NCBI GenBank assembly: GCA_017430325.1
Contig: JAFRNE010000029.1
Span: 1-64,000 of the forward strand
Source: Eubacterium sp.
GTDB taxonomy: Bacteria; Bacillota; Clostridia; Lachnospirales; Lachnospiraceae
Length of the DNA stretch: 64,000 nt
Direction of reading: 5' to 3'
Positions 1-8,447 of the stretch are shown piece by piece; position 1 is the first letter of the stretch, and each line of letters opens with the position of its first letter. Under the pieces are notes generated by a model. That model was given only the letters and a program-made list of their open reading frames with translations, searched no databases and had not been told where the DNA came from. The position numbers and the translations under genes were made by a program.

Positions 1-54
1 AAATGAATACTAATTAAACTGTTTTTAAGAATCAACAAAAGAAATATACGCGCA

Positions 55-118
55 AAATAAAAAGAAACCAGAATTTACTCCTTTATTATGAAGGTAATTC
101 GGTTTCTTCTTATTTTTT
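55..118 (-). terminator. Bidirectional terminator downstream of tRNA-Leu
   Basis: An inverted repeat pairs AAGAAACC (62-69) with GGTTTCTT (101-108), extended by GAATT (71-75) with AATTC (96-100). T-rich runs lie on both sides (CTTTTTATTTT on the minus strand, TATTTTTT on the plus strand). It sits about 45 bp past the 3' end of the tRNA in its direction of transcription, so it probably ends the tRNA transcript. Confidence 0.75.
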
Positions 119-162
119 GTCGTCTTAACTTAATGACATTGAGCGTAACTGTCTCTTTTGTG

Positions 163-246
163 TGCAGTTGACGGGACTTGAACCCGAACCCACTTGCGTG
201 GACATGAACCTGAATCATGCGCGTATGCCAATTCCGCCACAACTGC
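163..246 (-). tRNA. tRNA-Leu (anticodon CAG)
   Basis: On the minus strand the acceptor arms GCAGTTG and CAACTGC pair perfectly, with discriminator A at 163 and no encoded CCA. The anticodon stem CATGA/TCATG closes the loop TTCAGGT, giving anticodon CAG, which reads CUG leucine codons. The long variable arm (CCAC-GCAA-GTGG) is the class II hallmark of leucine and serine tRNAs and agrees with leucine. The T arm is TCGGG-TTCAAGT-CCCGT, with one mismatch at its outer pair. Length is 84 nt. It stands alone, and a terminator follows it. Confidence 0.95.
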
Positions 247-290
247 TTATTTCAACATTCAGAATATTAACACATTTAAATCACTAATGT

Positions 291-322
291 CAAGACGCCG
301 CTTTTACTATAGCGGCGTCTTG
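291..322 (-). terminator. GC-rich hairpin after the foldase lipoprotein gene
   Basis: A perfect 12-bp stem (CAAGACGCCGCT at 291-302 with AGCGGCGTCTTG at 311-322) has an 8-nt loop and lies 25 bp past the stop codon of the minus-strand gene ending at 347. The U-tract on the minus strand is poor (ACATTAGTGATTTAAA), so it may act mainly as a 3'-end stabiliser. Confidence 0.55.
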
Positions 323-346
323 CATGAAAATATTTAAAATACTGTA

Positions 347-1501
347 TTATTTAGCCTCTGTTGTAGCCTCAGTAGCAACTTCTGTAGTATCTTCAGTGCT
401 TTCTGTACTGCTTCCGTCATCGATCACAGCATTTTCATATACGAACTCCATAACCTTCTCAGCAGCTGTTACATAGTAGATATCCTCTTCAGAGTAGTAA
501 TTTGCGATCTCTGATTCAGCCGTAAGATTGTACTGAGACATGATCTCCTGCTTCTTTGCAGCTATCTCCTCATCAGAAACTGTGATATTTTCTGCCTGAG
601 CAAGTGCTGTGATGACCATTCTCTGCTTCATGTAATTCTTTACGTAATCTGTGATGTAATCCTTCAGCTCATCCTCTGTCTGAAGTCCGTAGTAGTAAGC
701 GATGAGTGTTGAGAAATCAACTCCGTTGCTGTCTGCGAGCTCCTTGATCTGGCTGATCATAGAATCGATGAGTTTCTCCATCTCTTCCTTTGGATACTCG
801 TTGATCTTTGAATCATCAATTACCTTAGAGATAACATTTGTCTTATCTGTCTCAAGGTCAACCTTTGCGTTGTATTCCTCATGAGACTTACGCATCTCTT
901 CCTCGTACTGCTTTGTTGTCTCGTATTCTGTAAGTTCTGCAACAAGTGCATCGTTGTACTCAGGTGTGATAGTCTTAACGATAGAATTGAAGGTTGTTTC
1001 AAATACAGCAGGCTTTCCTGCAAGCTCTGCATTACCGTAATCCTCAGGGAAAGTAACCTTAACCTCGAAAGTATCTCCACCCTTGTGACCAACTACCTGC
1101 TCGTCAAAGTTATCTATATATCCACTTGAACCAAGTGTTATCTGTGTTCCGCTGCCATTTGTGCTGCCGCCGTCAAATGCAACACCATCAATATAACCAA
1201 CATAATCGATGTTTACCGCATCACCATATGTTGCGATACTTGTTGTATCATTTTCAGTCTTGGAACCCATACTTACAAGCGAATCAATATCTGCCTGTAT
1301 AGTCTCATCTGTAACCTCTGTCTTGGCCGGAGTGTATTTAACTCCCTTGTACTCAGCAAGAGTTACTTCATTTGCATATCTTTCTTTCATAGCCTCAAGC
1401 GGATTCGATGAGCTCTTCTTCTTGCTGTCATTTTTTCCGCAGCCTGCAAGAAGTGACAGACACAGAACCACCATCAGCAACGAACACAGCTTTTTCTTCA
1501 T
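347..1501 (-). CDS. Trigger-factor-like FKBP-type peptidyl-prolyl isomerase lipoprotein
   Basis: Predicted secreted foldase of 384 aa. The start at 1501 is chosen because GGAAGGA precedes it and the protein then opens with a lipoprotein signal peptide (MKKKLCSLLMVV, lipobox LAGC at about residues 20-23); the reading frame is open further upstream but that extension carries no signal. A trigger-factor type FKBP domain follows at about residues 80-180 (YGDAVNIDYVGYIDG, FPEDYG), then a helical region resembling the trigger factor C-terminal arm. The ribosome-binding N-terminal domain of cytosolic trigger factor is absent, so this is an extracytoplasmic relative that probably assists folding of exported proteins. 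The last 20 residues are Thr/Glu-rich. It is transcribed alone, divergently from nrdD. Confidence 0.88.
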   Translation of the reverse strand: MKKKLCSLLMVVLCLSLLAGCGKNDSKKKSSSNPLEAMKERYANEVTLAEYKGVKYTPAKTEVTDETIQADIDSLVSMGSKTENDTTSIATYGDAVNIDYVGYIDGVAFDGGSTNGSGTQITLGSSGYIDNFDEQVVGHKGGDTFEVKVTFPEDYGNAELAGKPAVFETTFNSIVKTITPEYNDALVAELTEYETTKQYEEEMRKSHEEYNAKVDLETDKTNVISKVIDDSKINEYPKEEMEKLIDSMISQIKELADSNGVDFSTLIAYYYGLQTEDELKDYITDYVKNYMKQRMVITALAQAENITVSDEEIAAKKQEIMSQYNLTAESEIANYYSEEDIYYVTAAEKVMEFVYENAVIDDGSSTESTEDTTEVATEATTEAK

Positions 1502-1707
1502 ATCAGTTGTCCTTCCTTTATATATTTTACGACAATTAAAATATATATCACAAAGTCGCAAAAAAATAAAGGATAATGTTAATATTTCACAAACTTTACA
1601 AAATTCAGACCATTTATATATAATAAGGAAGCTTTTCAAACGGCATTTTGGAAAAAGCACGTAAAACCGTCATTTATACCAAATCTTGTAAAATATCAAA
1701 TAGTCAG

Positions 1708-1723
1708 ACACTATATTTAGTAT
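1708..1723. promoter_or_regulatory. Candidate NrdR box upstream of nrdD
   Basis: ACACTATATTTAGTAT matches the published NrdR consensus (acaCwAtATaTwGtgt) at about 14 of 16 positions and is nearly palindromic. It lies just upstream of the -35 hexamer of the nrdD promoter. A weaker half-match (ACTATAT at 1774-1780) lies about 64 bp further on, roughly six helical turns. NrdR is the widespread repressor of ribonucleotide reductase genes; its gene is not in this window. Confidence 0.65.
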
Positions 1724-1730
1724 TTTGCTA

Positions 1731-1759
1731 TTTACAAAGCAGACACCCTTTGCTATAAT
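1731..1759 (+). promoter_or_regulatory. Sigma-A type promoter of nrdD
   Basis: TTTACA (1731-1736) and TATAAT (1754-1759) are separated by 17 bp. The predicted transcript starts near 1766 and has an 80-nt leader ending in the GAGGAGAG ribosome binding site before the nrdD ATG. Confidence 0.8.
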
Positions 1760-1848
1760 CTGTACTTGAATCGACTATATTTGTTTATTGGGTTCAGTGA
1801 AGGCAAAAAACACAGATTTCAAAGAAAAAAAAGTGAGGAGAGGTATCA

Positions 1849-4035
1849 ATGAAGGTTGTAAAAAGGGACGGTCATATCGTTGATTTTGACCGAAGCAAGA
1901 TCGTAACTGCTATCAGAAAGGCAAACGCAGAAGTAGATCCCGAGGAGAAGATCTCGGATGATAAGATTGAAACCATTGTACATGGAATCGAAACTAAGAA
2001 ACGCAAGAGAATCCTTGTTGAGGATATTCAGGATATCATTGAGCAGGATCTTATGGAGGATGGAAAATACGTCCTTGCGAAAACTTATATCATCTATCGT
2101 TACACCAGAGAACTTGTTCGTAAGGCAAATACAACTGACGACTCTATCCTCAGTCTCATAAAGAACCGCAACAAGGACGTTATGGAGGAGAATTCCAACA
2201 AGAACGCAACAGTTGCTTCAACACAGCGTGACCTTATCGCAGGCGAAGTTAGTAAGGACCTTACAAGAAGAGTCCTTCTCCCTGAGAAGATCAGCAAGGC
2301 TCATGACGAAGGTGTTCTGCATTTCCACGATGCTGACTACTTCCTCCAGCCAATATTTAACTGCTGCCTTATCAATATCAAGGATATGCTCGAGAACGGC
2401 ACCGTTATGAACGGCAAGCTCATCGAGAGTCCAAAGTCATTCCAGGTAGCATGTACAGTTATGACACAGATCATCGCTTCCGTTGCATCTTCACAGTACG
2501 GCGGACAGTCTGTTGATCTTATCCATCTTGGAAAATATCTCAGAAAGAGTTATGAGAAATATAAAGAAAGATTCACCAAGGATTTTGGTGACAAGGTAGA
2601 CGCAGATACACTTGAGGCTATGATCCAGGAGAGACTGAATGATGAGCTCCGCAGCGGTGTTCAGACTATTCAGTATCAGATAAATACTCTGATGACCACA
2701 AACGGTCAGTCTCCTTTCGTAACACTCTTCCTTCACCTTGATCCTGAAGATGAGTACGTTGAAGAAAATGCACGTATCATCATCGAGGTTCTCCGTCAGA
2801 GATACGAAGGTATCAAGAACGAAGCCGGTGTTTATGTAACACCTGCATTCCCTAAGCTCATCTATGTACTTGATGAGTTCAACTGCCTGAAGGGCGGAAA
2901 ATACGACTACATCACAGAGATGGCCGTTAAGTGCTCTGCAAAGAGAATGTATCCTGATTATATCTCAGCCAAGAAGATGCGTGAGAACTATGAAGGAAAT
3001 GTATTTTCACCTATGGGCTGCCGTTCATTCCTTGCTCCTTGGAAGGATGAAAAGGGTCAGTATAAATTTGAAGGACGTTTCAACCAGGGCGTTGTAAGCC
3101 TTAACCTTCCACAGATCGGTATCATCGCAAGAGGCGATGAGGAACTCTTCTGGAAGATACTTGATGAGAGACTTGAGCTTTGCTACGAAGCTCTTATGTG
3201 CAGACATAATGCTCTTATGGGTGTTACAAGCGACGTAAGCCCTATCCACTGGCAGTATGGCGCTATCGCACGTCTCGGCAAGGGCGAGAGGATAGATAAA
3301 TACCTCCTCAACGGTTATTCATCTATTTCTCTTGGATACATCGGTCTCTATGAAGTTACAAAGCTTATGAAGGGTGTGAGCCACACCACTCCTGAAGGCC
3401 AGGAATTTGCTCTCCGTATCATGCATAAGCTGAGAAATGCCTGCGATACATGGAAGAAGGAAACAGGCCTTGGATTCGCACTTTACGGAACTCCTGCGGA
3501 ATCACTCTGCTACAGATTTGCACGTATCGATAAAGAGCGTTTCGGAACAATTCCTGATATCACCGATAAGGGCTATTATACCAATTCATATCACGTAGAT
3601 GTGCGTGAAGATATAGATGCCTTCGAGAAGTTCACATTTGAGAGCCAGTTCCAGAGTATTTCCTCAGGCGGAGCCATCTCTTATGTTGAGATTCCTAATA
3701 TGGCAAATAACCTTGAGGCTCTTACTGAGCTCGTTAAATTCCTCTATGACAACATCCAGTACGCAGAGTTCAATACAAAGTCTGACTACTGCCACGTATG
3801 CGGATTCGACGGCGAGATCAAGGTTAACGACAACAACGAGTGGGAATGCCCATGCTGTCATAACAAGGATCACTCAAAGATGAACGTAACCAGAAGAACC
3901 TGCGGTTACCTCGGCGAGAACTTCTGGAATGTCGGCAAAACTAAGGAGATCAAGTCTCGTGTACTCCACGTAGGATCACCTGATTACATCGCAGAGCCTG
4001 TAACAGCTTCCACTTCATGTGGATGTGATAGCTAA
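1849..4035 (+). CDS. nrdD: Anaerobic (class III) ribonucleoside-triphosphate reductase
   Basis: Reduces ribonucleoside triphosphates to deoxy forms using a glycyl radical, so it works only without oxygen. The 728-aa length is normal. The N-terminal ATP-cone regulatory domain (about 1-95, MKVVKRDGHIVDFDR) is followed by the ten-stranded catalytic barrel with NGQSPFVTLF. Near the C-terminus are a zinc site (Cys648/651 and Cys667/670) and the glycyl radical motif RTCGYLG, with the radical glycine at about 686. GTGAGGAGAGG precedes the ATG. nrdG, its activating enzyme, follows 207 bp downstream with two hairpins in between. A candidate NrdR box upstream suggests repression when dNTP/ATP levels are high. 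Confidence 0.98.
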   Translation: MKVVKRDGHIVDFDRSKIVTAIRKANAEVDPEEKISDDKIETIVHGIETKKRKRILVEDIQDIIEQDLMEDGKYVLAKTYIIYRYTRELVRKANTTDDSILSLIKNRNKDVMEENSNKNATVASTQRDLIAGEVSKDLTRRVLLPEKISKAHDEGVLHFHDADYFLQPIFNCCLINIKDMLENGTVMNGKLIESPKSFQVACTVMTQIIASVASSQYGGQSVDLIHLGKYLRKSYEKYKERFTKDFGDKVDADTLEAMIQERLNDELRSGVQTIQYQINTLMTTNGQSPFVTLFLHLDPEDEYVEENARIIIEVLRQRYEGIKNEAGVYVTPAFPKLIYVLDEFNCLKGGKYDYITEMAVKCSAKRMYPDYISAKKMRENYEGNVFSPMGCRSFLAPWKDEKGQYKFEGRFNQGVVSLNLPQIGIIARGDEELFWKILDERLELCYEALMCRHNALMGVTSDVSPIHWQYGAIARLGKGERIDKYLLNGYSSISLGYIGLYEVTKLMKGVSHTTPEGQEFALRIMHKLRNACDTWKKETGLGFALYGTPAESLCYRFARIDKERFGTIPDITDKGYYTNSYHVDVREDIDAFEKFTFESQFQSISSGGAISYVEIPNMANNLEALTELVKFLYDNIQYAEFNTKSDYCHVCGFDGEIKVNDNNEWECPCCHNKDHSKMNVTRRTCGYLGENFWNVGKTKEIKSRVLHVGSPDYIAEPVTASTSCGCDS

Positions 4036-4092
4036 TATAGCGATCGAGCGCTGATTCTGATTCGCCAGGAATTAAAGATTTAAAAAATCCTA

Positions 4093-4161
4093 AGGGGCCC
4101 ACTACCCGGGCCCCTAATATATTATACTATAACGAGCACCTGTCACGAGTTTCGTGCAGGT
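4093..4161 (+). other. Two hairpins in the nrdD-nrdG spacer
   Basis: The first stem is AGGGGCCC (4093-4100) with GGGCCCCT (4108-4115), with no U-tract after it. The second is about 4137-4161: ACCTG-T-CACGA with TCGTG-CAGGT around a 3-nt loop. A 10-bp direct repeat TCGTAATTGT (4172-4181 and 4212-4221) follows. No convincing promoter for nrdG was seen, so these may be processing or attenuation elements that set the nrdD:nrdG ratio; that role is inference. Confidence 0.5.
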
Positions 4162-4242
4162 CTGTATTGTATCGTAATTGTCATATAACTCCTGCCGCTT
4201 ATCGCGCAGATTCGTAATTGTTAAATATAAAGGAGATCAGTC

Positions 4243-4782
4243 ATGAATTGCTGCGGAATATACTACTGCGACACCGCAAACGGTGTCGGTATAAGAACAT
4301 CATTATACGTATCCGGCTGCACCCATCACTGCAAAGGCTGCTTTAATGAAGCCACCTGGGATTTCAACTACGGAAAGCTCTTCACACCGGAAATACAGAA
4401 TGCAGTGATTGATTCATTAAAGCGTCCATACATTCAGGGAATAACCATCCTTGGCGGTGAGCCGTGGGAGATTGTAAATCAGAAGGTGCTCCGTCCTTTC
4501 ATCGAGAGGATCAGAAGAGAATATCCTGACAAGACTATCTGGACCTATTCCGGCTATCTTTTCGAAGAGCTTCTCGATCCGGATAATAAGAGATGCCACT
4601 CTGAAGACACTCTTCCGATGCTTGAGATGACCGATATCCTTGTCGACGGCGAGTTCATCGAAGCCCGCAAGAACCTCAAGCTCCGCTTCAGAGGCAGCGA
4701 CAACCAGCGTATTATCAAGGTCAAAGAGAGTCTTGAAAAAGGCGAGGTCGTTCTTTCCGAATACATGGAGGGACGTATTTAA
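4243..4782 (+). CDS. nrdG: Anaerobic ribonucleoside-triphosphate reductase activating protein
   Basis: Radical SAM enzyme that installs the glycyl radical on NrdD. The 4Fe-4S cluster motif CTHHCKGC (Cys26, Cys30, Cys33; CX3CX2C) and the SAM-contacting GGEPWE motif are both visible. The length of 179 aa is in the usual range for NrdG. AAAGGAG lies 8 nt before the ATG. It lies downstream of nrdD on the same strand, the standard arrangement for this enzyme pair. Confidence 0.97.
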   Translation: MNCCGIYYCDTANGVGIRTSLYVSGCTHHCKGCFNEATWDFNYGKLFTPEIQNAVIDSLKRPYIQGITILGGEPWEIVNQKVLRPFIERIRREYPDKTIWTYSGYLFEELLDPDNKRCHSEDTLPMLEMTDILVDGEFIEARKNLKLRFRGSDNQRIIKVKESLEKGEVVLSEYMEGRI

Positions 4783-4810
4783 TACCAGATAAATAGAAAG
4801 TTAAAAATAT

Positions 4811-5110
4811 TTACTTCTCAACAATCTCATCATCCACAATGGTAAGTTCCTTCAGGTTGTCAAGCACCTCTCTCTGGAATTCAAGAGCTTCAGAATCCTG
4901 GAAGCCTATGAAGAGAAGCTCCTCAATCTGATCTCTGTTGAAGAAATACATCTGATCTGAAGCACCCACTCCTTCAGGATAAGGTACTGCTACATAATCG
5001 TATATAACATCCTTCTCCTCGGTAGTCACTATTCTTCCTACCACCATGAGCTTACGTTCTGCTCCTATTGTTCTAACAACCGATCCTATCGGAAGCATAT
5101 TCTTATACAT
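4811..5110 (-). CDS. DUF4176 family small protein
   Basis: 99 aa with the conserved opening LPIGSVV, followed by KLMVVGR, YDYVAVPYPEG and FNRDQIEELLFIGF, which is the pattern I recall for DUF4176. Members of that family often lie near LXG/WXG100-type substrates of type VII secretion systems in Firmicutes; its molecular function is unknown. It begins 18 bp after the stop of the 734-aa glycine-rich protein gene with its own CAGGAGGATG ribosome binding site, so the two form an operon. It has no signal peptide or membrane segment. The family call is from memory of the motif, not a search. Confidence 0.75.
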   Translation of the reverse strand: MYKNMLPIGSVVRTIGAERKLMVVGRIVTTEEKDVIYDYVAVPYPEGVGASDQMYFFNRDQIEELLFIGFQDSEALEFQREVLDNLKELTIVDDEIVEK

Positions 5111-5128
5111 TGTTCATCCTCCTGTTTA

Positions 5129-7333
5129 TCATATACCGAACCTTCTGCCGGCTCCTTTATCATTACTATTATTAACATTCTTGTTACTGCTTATAACAGT
5201 CTGTCTGTTGACCCTGTTCTGCATATTTCCGGGTCTGAGTTCTTCAATCCCCGGCTGTTCTCTGAAAGGATCACCCTCTGACATAGCCCTTTCTGTATTC
5301 GGATTCTGAGACATCGATCTTCCGGTCTTCATCTCTTCCGGTATAAGACCGCCCGGCTTGATCTCCTTCTTGATATCATTCACAATATCAAGCCCTTCCA
5401 GCTTACTTCTCTTCCTATCCTTATGTTTCTTGATGAGCTGCTTAAGCTTCGACTTGCGCCATTTCTTCTTAATCCTGTCAACAGCCTCGCTCCAATTGAT
5501 AGAAACTGCAAAGCCTGCTCCAATACCAAGCGCTCCGCCAAGCGAGAATCCGACGCCACCAAGTGTTGCCTGAGCTCCAAAATCCGCTCCGACACCGGCA
5601 GCATATGCTGTAAAGCTGACTCCGATCTTTAATCCAAGTATATTTATCGAGCCGCTTCCTCCGCCCTTAAACGAAGTAGCTATAGCTCCTGTTTTAAATG
5701 AAACACCAAATTCCTGATGCTTTGATCCATCAGCATCCTCAACAGTGATCGTTCCGGCTCCGGCTATGGCCCTGCCCTGAACAAAACCTACGCTGACATT
5801 TCCTCCTGCAGTAACGCCTCCGTACTTACCTTTCGCCGTACCCTTGATACGCGCTCTGACGGCTGATGCTTCACTGAGGAGTATCATATTTATGCCGCTG
5901 CCGTTAAGGCTGGCACCTAAAATACTGCTTGATTTAACCTGCCCAAATGCAATACCACTTGAGAGCTGGAGACTTTTATGCTTGGAATGGAACTTGATAC
6001 CGATCTTTCCGACGCGGAACTTTGAATCCTGTCCGATAGACGTTGTATTTACTGTAGACGAGGAATCCTCTGCTCCGTAATCAGTGTTACTTATACCTAC
6101 ACCCTTATACCCCGGTTTACCGACTCTGAATCCAAGGAACTCCCTCTTAACAGTCCTGTGCAGAGTCTCATCAACCTTTTTGTAAATAGCCCCATCTAAA
6201 CCGGTCACCGGTTTATTATGCTTTATCCCGCAGCTCTCCAGCTCTCTGATATCGCGGAGGTTATTATAATACTGTATCTTGGCCGGGTCGGTTTCTCTCT
6301 TTGCAAGCTCTTCGTAACCTGACGCGCTTAACTCCATACCCAGCATATTTGTATGATCCGCACTGACATAATTCTTGTCAGAAATGACTTTCATCTTGAG
6401 GTCAACGAATCTTGATACCTGATAAAGCACGTCACCCTTCGTTATCAATTTGGACTTGTTGGAGAATTTCTCTATCTTGTCCTTGATAAGCAGTTCCTGC
6501 TTCTCCTGTATATTCTTTCTGTCACTCTCGGTGAACTTCTTGCCCTGTCGCTCCTTCGCCTTCTTGGCACTGTTAAGTGACTTCTCAAGCGTGCTGGCGC
6601 TCCAGCTGATCGTATATGCTGAGATCTCTTCCTCTGTCATATTTCTGATCTTCTCAGAAGCATTTACAGCCTTCTCCAGAGTCAGTCTGAGCTCCGGATA
6701 CATCTGGCAGAGCTTAGCGTCATTCTTGTATGTAAGCAGCTTTTCCGGCTCCACAAGATCCATGAGCGCATCAAATTCTTCCTGCTGCAGCTCACCCGCC
6801 GGCTTATACTGTCTAAGCTTCTTCTCATATGTATTTATCTGCTTCTTGGCAAGATATCTTACATTCTGTTTCCACTTCAGTCGCCAATTGGTCTGCAATA
6901 CATCCCCCGGCTCAAGCTTATTAGGCACAACGATTCCATCGCCGGCTCCCGGATGCCTGGGTATCTCATCATCAACCTTAAGGATATCCACAGCCGCCTG
7001 AAATCTCTTTCTTGTAACCTCAATGGCCGCAGCAGCTCTGCCGGTCATTAAGCCCCCACCACTGAGTGCACCCTGCTTAACCTTTTCATCTCTGTAAGGT
7101 ATAGCAGCTTCCTTCATCTGATGTATTTTCTCCTCAAGGTCCTGCCTAACATCTTCCGAAAGCTGTTCCTCGCCTGAATGGTCATCCAGAACCTTAAGCA
7201 CAGCCTTGATCGATTTATCAAGCTTTTTATAAAGGCCCGAATTCCATGTGAATTCGTCGCGTCCTGTTTTTAATTCGCCGGAAATATCAAGCAGCTTCTC
7301 GACCAGTGCTTTTCTGTATAAAAGTTCAGACAT
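5129..7333 (-). CDS. 734-aa glycine-rich protein, possible type VII secretion substrate
   Basis: Function not recognised. The start at 7333 (MSELLYRKALVEK) is chosen because AAAGGAGG lies 6 nt upstream. Residues 1-400 are charged and helical. About 425-630 are rich in Gly, Ala, Ser and small hydrophobics in alternating patterns (GVGFSLGGALGIGAGF, GGVTAGGNVSVGF), suggesting a beta-rich or membrane-inserting segment. A strongly basic stretch (KKKWRKSKLKQLIKKHKDRK) follows, then a polar tail. There is no N-terminal signal peptide. The downstream DUF4176 gene hints at type VII export, but no WXG or LXG motif was seen. The gene shares an upstream direct-repeat operator with two other large genes in this window. 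Confidence 0.85.
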   Translation of the reverse strand: MSELLYRKALVEKLLDISGELKTGRDEFTWNSGLYKKLDKSIKAVLKVLDDHSGEEQLSEDVRQDLEEKIHQMKEAAIPYRDEKVKQGALSGGGLMTGRAAAAIEVTRKRFQAAVDILKVDDEIPRHPGAGDGIVVPNKLEPGDVLQTNWRLKWKQNVRYLAKKQINTYEKKLRQYKPAGELQQEEFDALMDLVEPEKLLTYKNDAKLCQMYPELRLTLEKAVNASEKIRNMTEEEISAYTISWSASTLEKSLNSAKKAKERQGKKFTESDRKNIQEKQELLIKDKIEKFSNKSKLITKGDVLYQVSRFVDLKMKVISDKNYVSADHTNMLGMELSASGYEELAKRETDPAKIQYYNNLRDIRELESCGIKHNKPVTGLDGAIYKKVDETLHRTVKREFLGFRVGKPGYKGVGISNTDYGAEDSSSTVNTTSIGQDSKFRVGKIGIKFHSKHKSLQLSSGIAFGQVKSSSILGASLNGSGINMILLSEASAVRARIKGTAKGKYGGVTAGGNVSVGFVQGRAIAGAGTITVEDADGSKHQEFGVSFKTGAIATSFKGGGSGSINILGLKIGVSFTAYAAGVGADFGAQATLGGVGFSLGGALGIGAGFAVSINWSEAVDRIKKKWRKSKLKQLIKKHKDRKRSKLEGLDIVNDIKKEIKPGGLIPEEMKTGRSMSQNPNTERAMSEGDPFREQPGIEELRPGNMQNRVNRQTVISSNKNVNNSNDKGAGRRFGI

Positions 7334-7377
7334 AGCGAACCTCCTTTCATCTAACCAAGGCAACTATACACGACACT

Positions 7378-7400
7378 GCATAACAAAAGCGCAACAAAAA
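7378..7400 (-). promoter_or_regulatory. Direct-repeat operator-like element, copy 1
   Basis: On the minus strand: TTTGTTGC, then GCT, then TTTGTTAT and GC, 45 bp before the ATG of the 734-aa protein gene. The two 8-bp half-sites repeat with an 11-bp period. Near-identical elements precede the starts at 28399 and 33904. No consensus -35/-10 pair overlaps it clearly; a TATAGT lies 9 bp downstream. Confidence 0.6.
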
Positions 7401-7515
7401 GCCCCTTGAATATCCACCCCGCCGGGAATATAATAAATACGAACATTTTTCAGATCAGATATTACACTCCTACGACGAAGCGTAAGCAAATATTTGCAAA
7501 GGAGTGATTCTGATC

Positions 7516-8352
7516 ATGAGTATTAAAAGACTGGAATTTAGTCACAAAACTGTATTTGGAATTGTTATGCGGCATTCCGAATTATGCCGTAAAACCCTCG
7601 AACGGATTCTCGACAAGAAAATACTGCGGGTAGAGATTCCGGAAATTGAGAAAACCTACGATTATTCTGCATATTCAAAGGGCATACGTCTCGACGTATA
7701 CTGCGATGGCGAGGATGAAGTTTACAACATCGAGATGCAGAATTATAAGTTTAAAGATCTTCCGAAAAGAGGGAGATACTATCAGGCAATGATCGACAAA
7801 GATCTGCTTGATAAGGGTGAATCATACTCGAATCTAAAGAAAAACATAATCATTTTTATCTGTCGATTCGATCTTTTCAAGAAAGGCAAGCATCTTTACA
7901 CTTTTGAGAACAGATGTATTCAGCATCCTGAGCTGGCCTACGGCGACGAAACTCAGAAGATTATCCTGAATACCACGAGTAAAGAGAATGATATTCCACT
8001 GGCGTTAAAGATGTTTCTCGATTATATCGAAACCGGCGAGGTTCAAGACGAATTCACCGCTGAACTTGAGATGGAAGTCGACAAGATAAGGCAGAACAAG
8101 AAGTGGAGGGATGAGATCATGACCTACGAGCAGGAGTGGGAAAATGAAAAGGATTCTTTGTGCAGACAATGGAAAGAGGAAGGCCGTGAAGAAGGCCTCG
8201 ATTTAGGCCTTAATCAGGCCTATATTAAATACGCTTCCAAGATGCTCGAGAATGGCTCAGCTCGCGATGAAGTCTTATCATCTCTCATAGATATGTTTGA
8301 AATCAGTACCGAGAAGGCCGAAGAAGTCATTACGACAGCATCAACAAAGTAA
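7516..8352 (+). CDS. Rpn family recombination-promoting nuclease / PD-(D/E)XK transposase-like protein
   Basis: 278 aa. The start at 7516 follows AAAGGAG. The nuclease core RLDVYC...VYNIEMQ (Asp, then Glu-X-Gln) is the catalytic signature of the PD-(D/E)XK family that includes Rpn proteins, which cleave DNA and promote RecA-independent recombination. The C-terminal part is charged and helical, with the EGREEGLDLGLNQ segment typical of these proteins. Copies are often multicopy and horizontally moved, but no terminal inverted repeats were seen here. A strong terminator follows directly. Confidence 0.88.
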   Translation: MSIKRLEFSHKTVFGIVMRHSELCRKTLERILDKKILRVEIPEIEKTYDYSAYSKGIRLDVYCDGEDEVYNIEMQNYKFKDLPKRGRYYQAMIDKDLLDKGESYSNLKKNIIIFICRFDLFKKGKHLYTFENRCIQHPELAYGDETQKIILNTTSKENDIPLALKMFLDYIETGEVQDEFTAELEMEVDKIRQNKKWRDEIMTYEQEWENEKDSLCRQWKEEGREEGLDLGLNQAYIKYASKMLENGSARDEVLSSLIDMFEISTEKAEEVITTASTK

Positions 8353-8378
8353 GTAGTAAAAATCAGAATAACGCAAGT

Positions 8379-8417
8379 AATGCCCATAGACCACCGTCTA
8401 TGGGCATTCGTATTTTT
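8379..8417 (+). terminator. Terminator after the Rpn-family gene
   Basis: A perfect 13-bp stem (AATGCCCATAGAC at 8379-8391 with GTCTATGGGCATT at 8396-8408) has a 4-nt loop, followed by CGTATTTTTCT. The next gene is convergent, so it may stop transcription from both sides. Confidence 0.85.
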
Positions 8418-8447
8418 CTGTGTTGTTCGCCATTTCGTCATAGCGTT

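Noticed and set aside
7378..7400. The TTTGTTGC repeats as -35/-10 promoter boxes
   Set aside because: Their 11-bp period does not fit the spacing of any familiar sigma factor, and the following TATAGT-like sequences are at different distances, so an operator is more likely.
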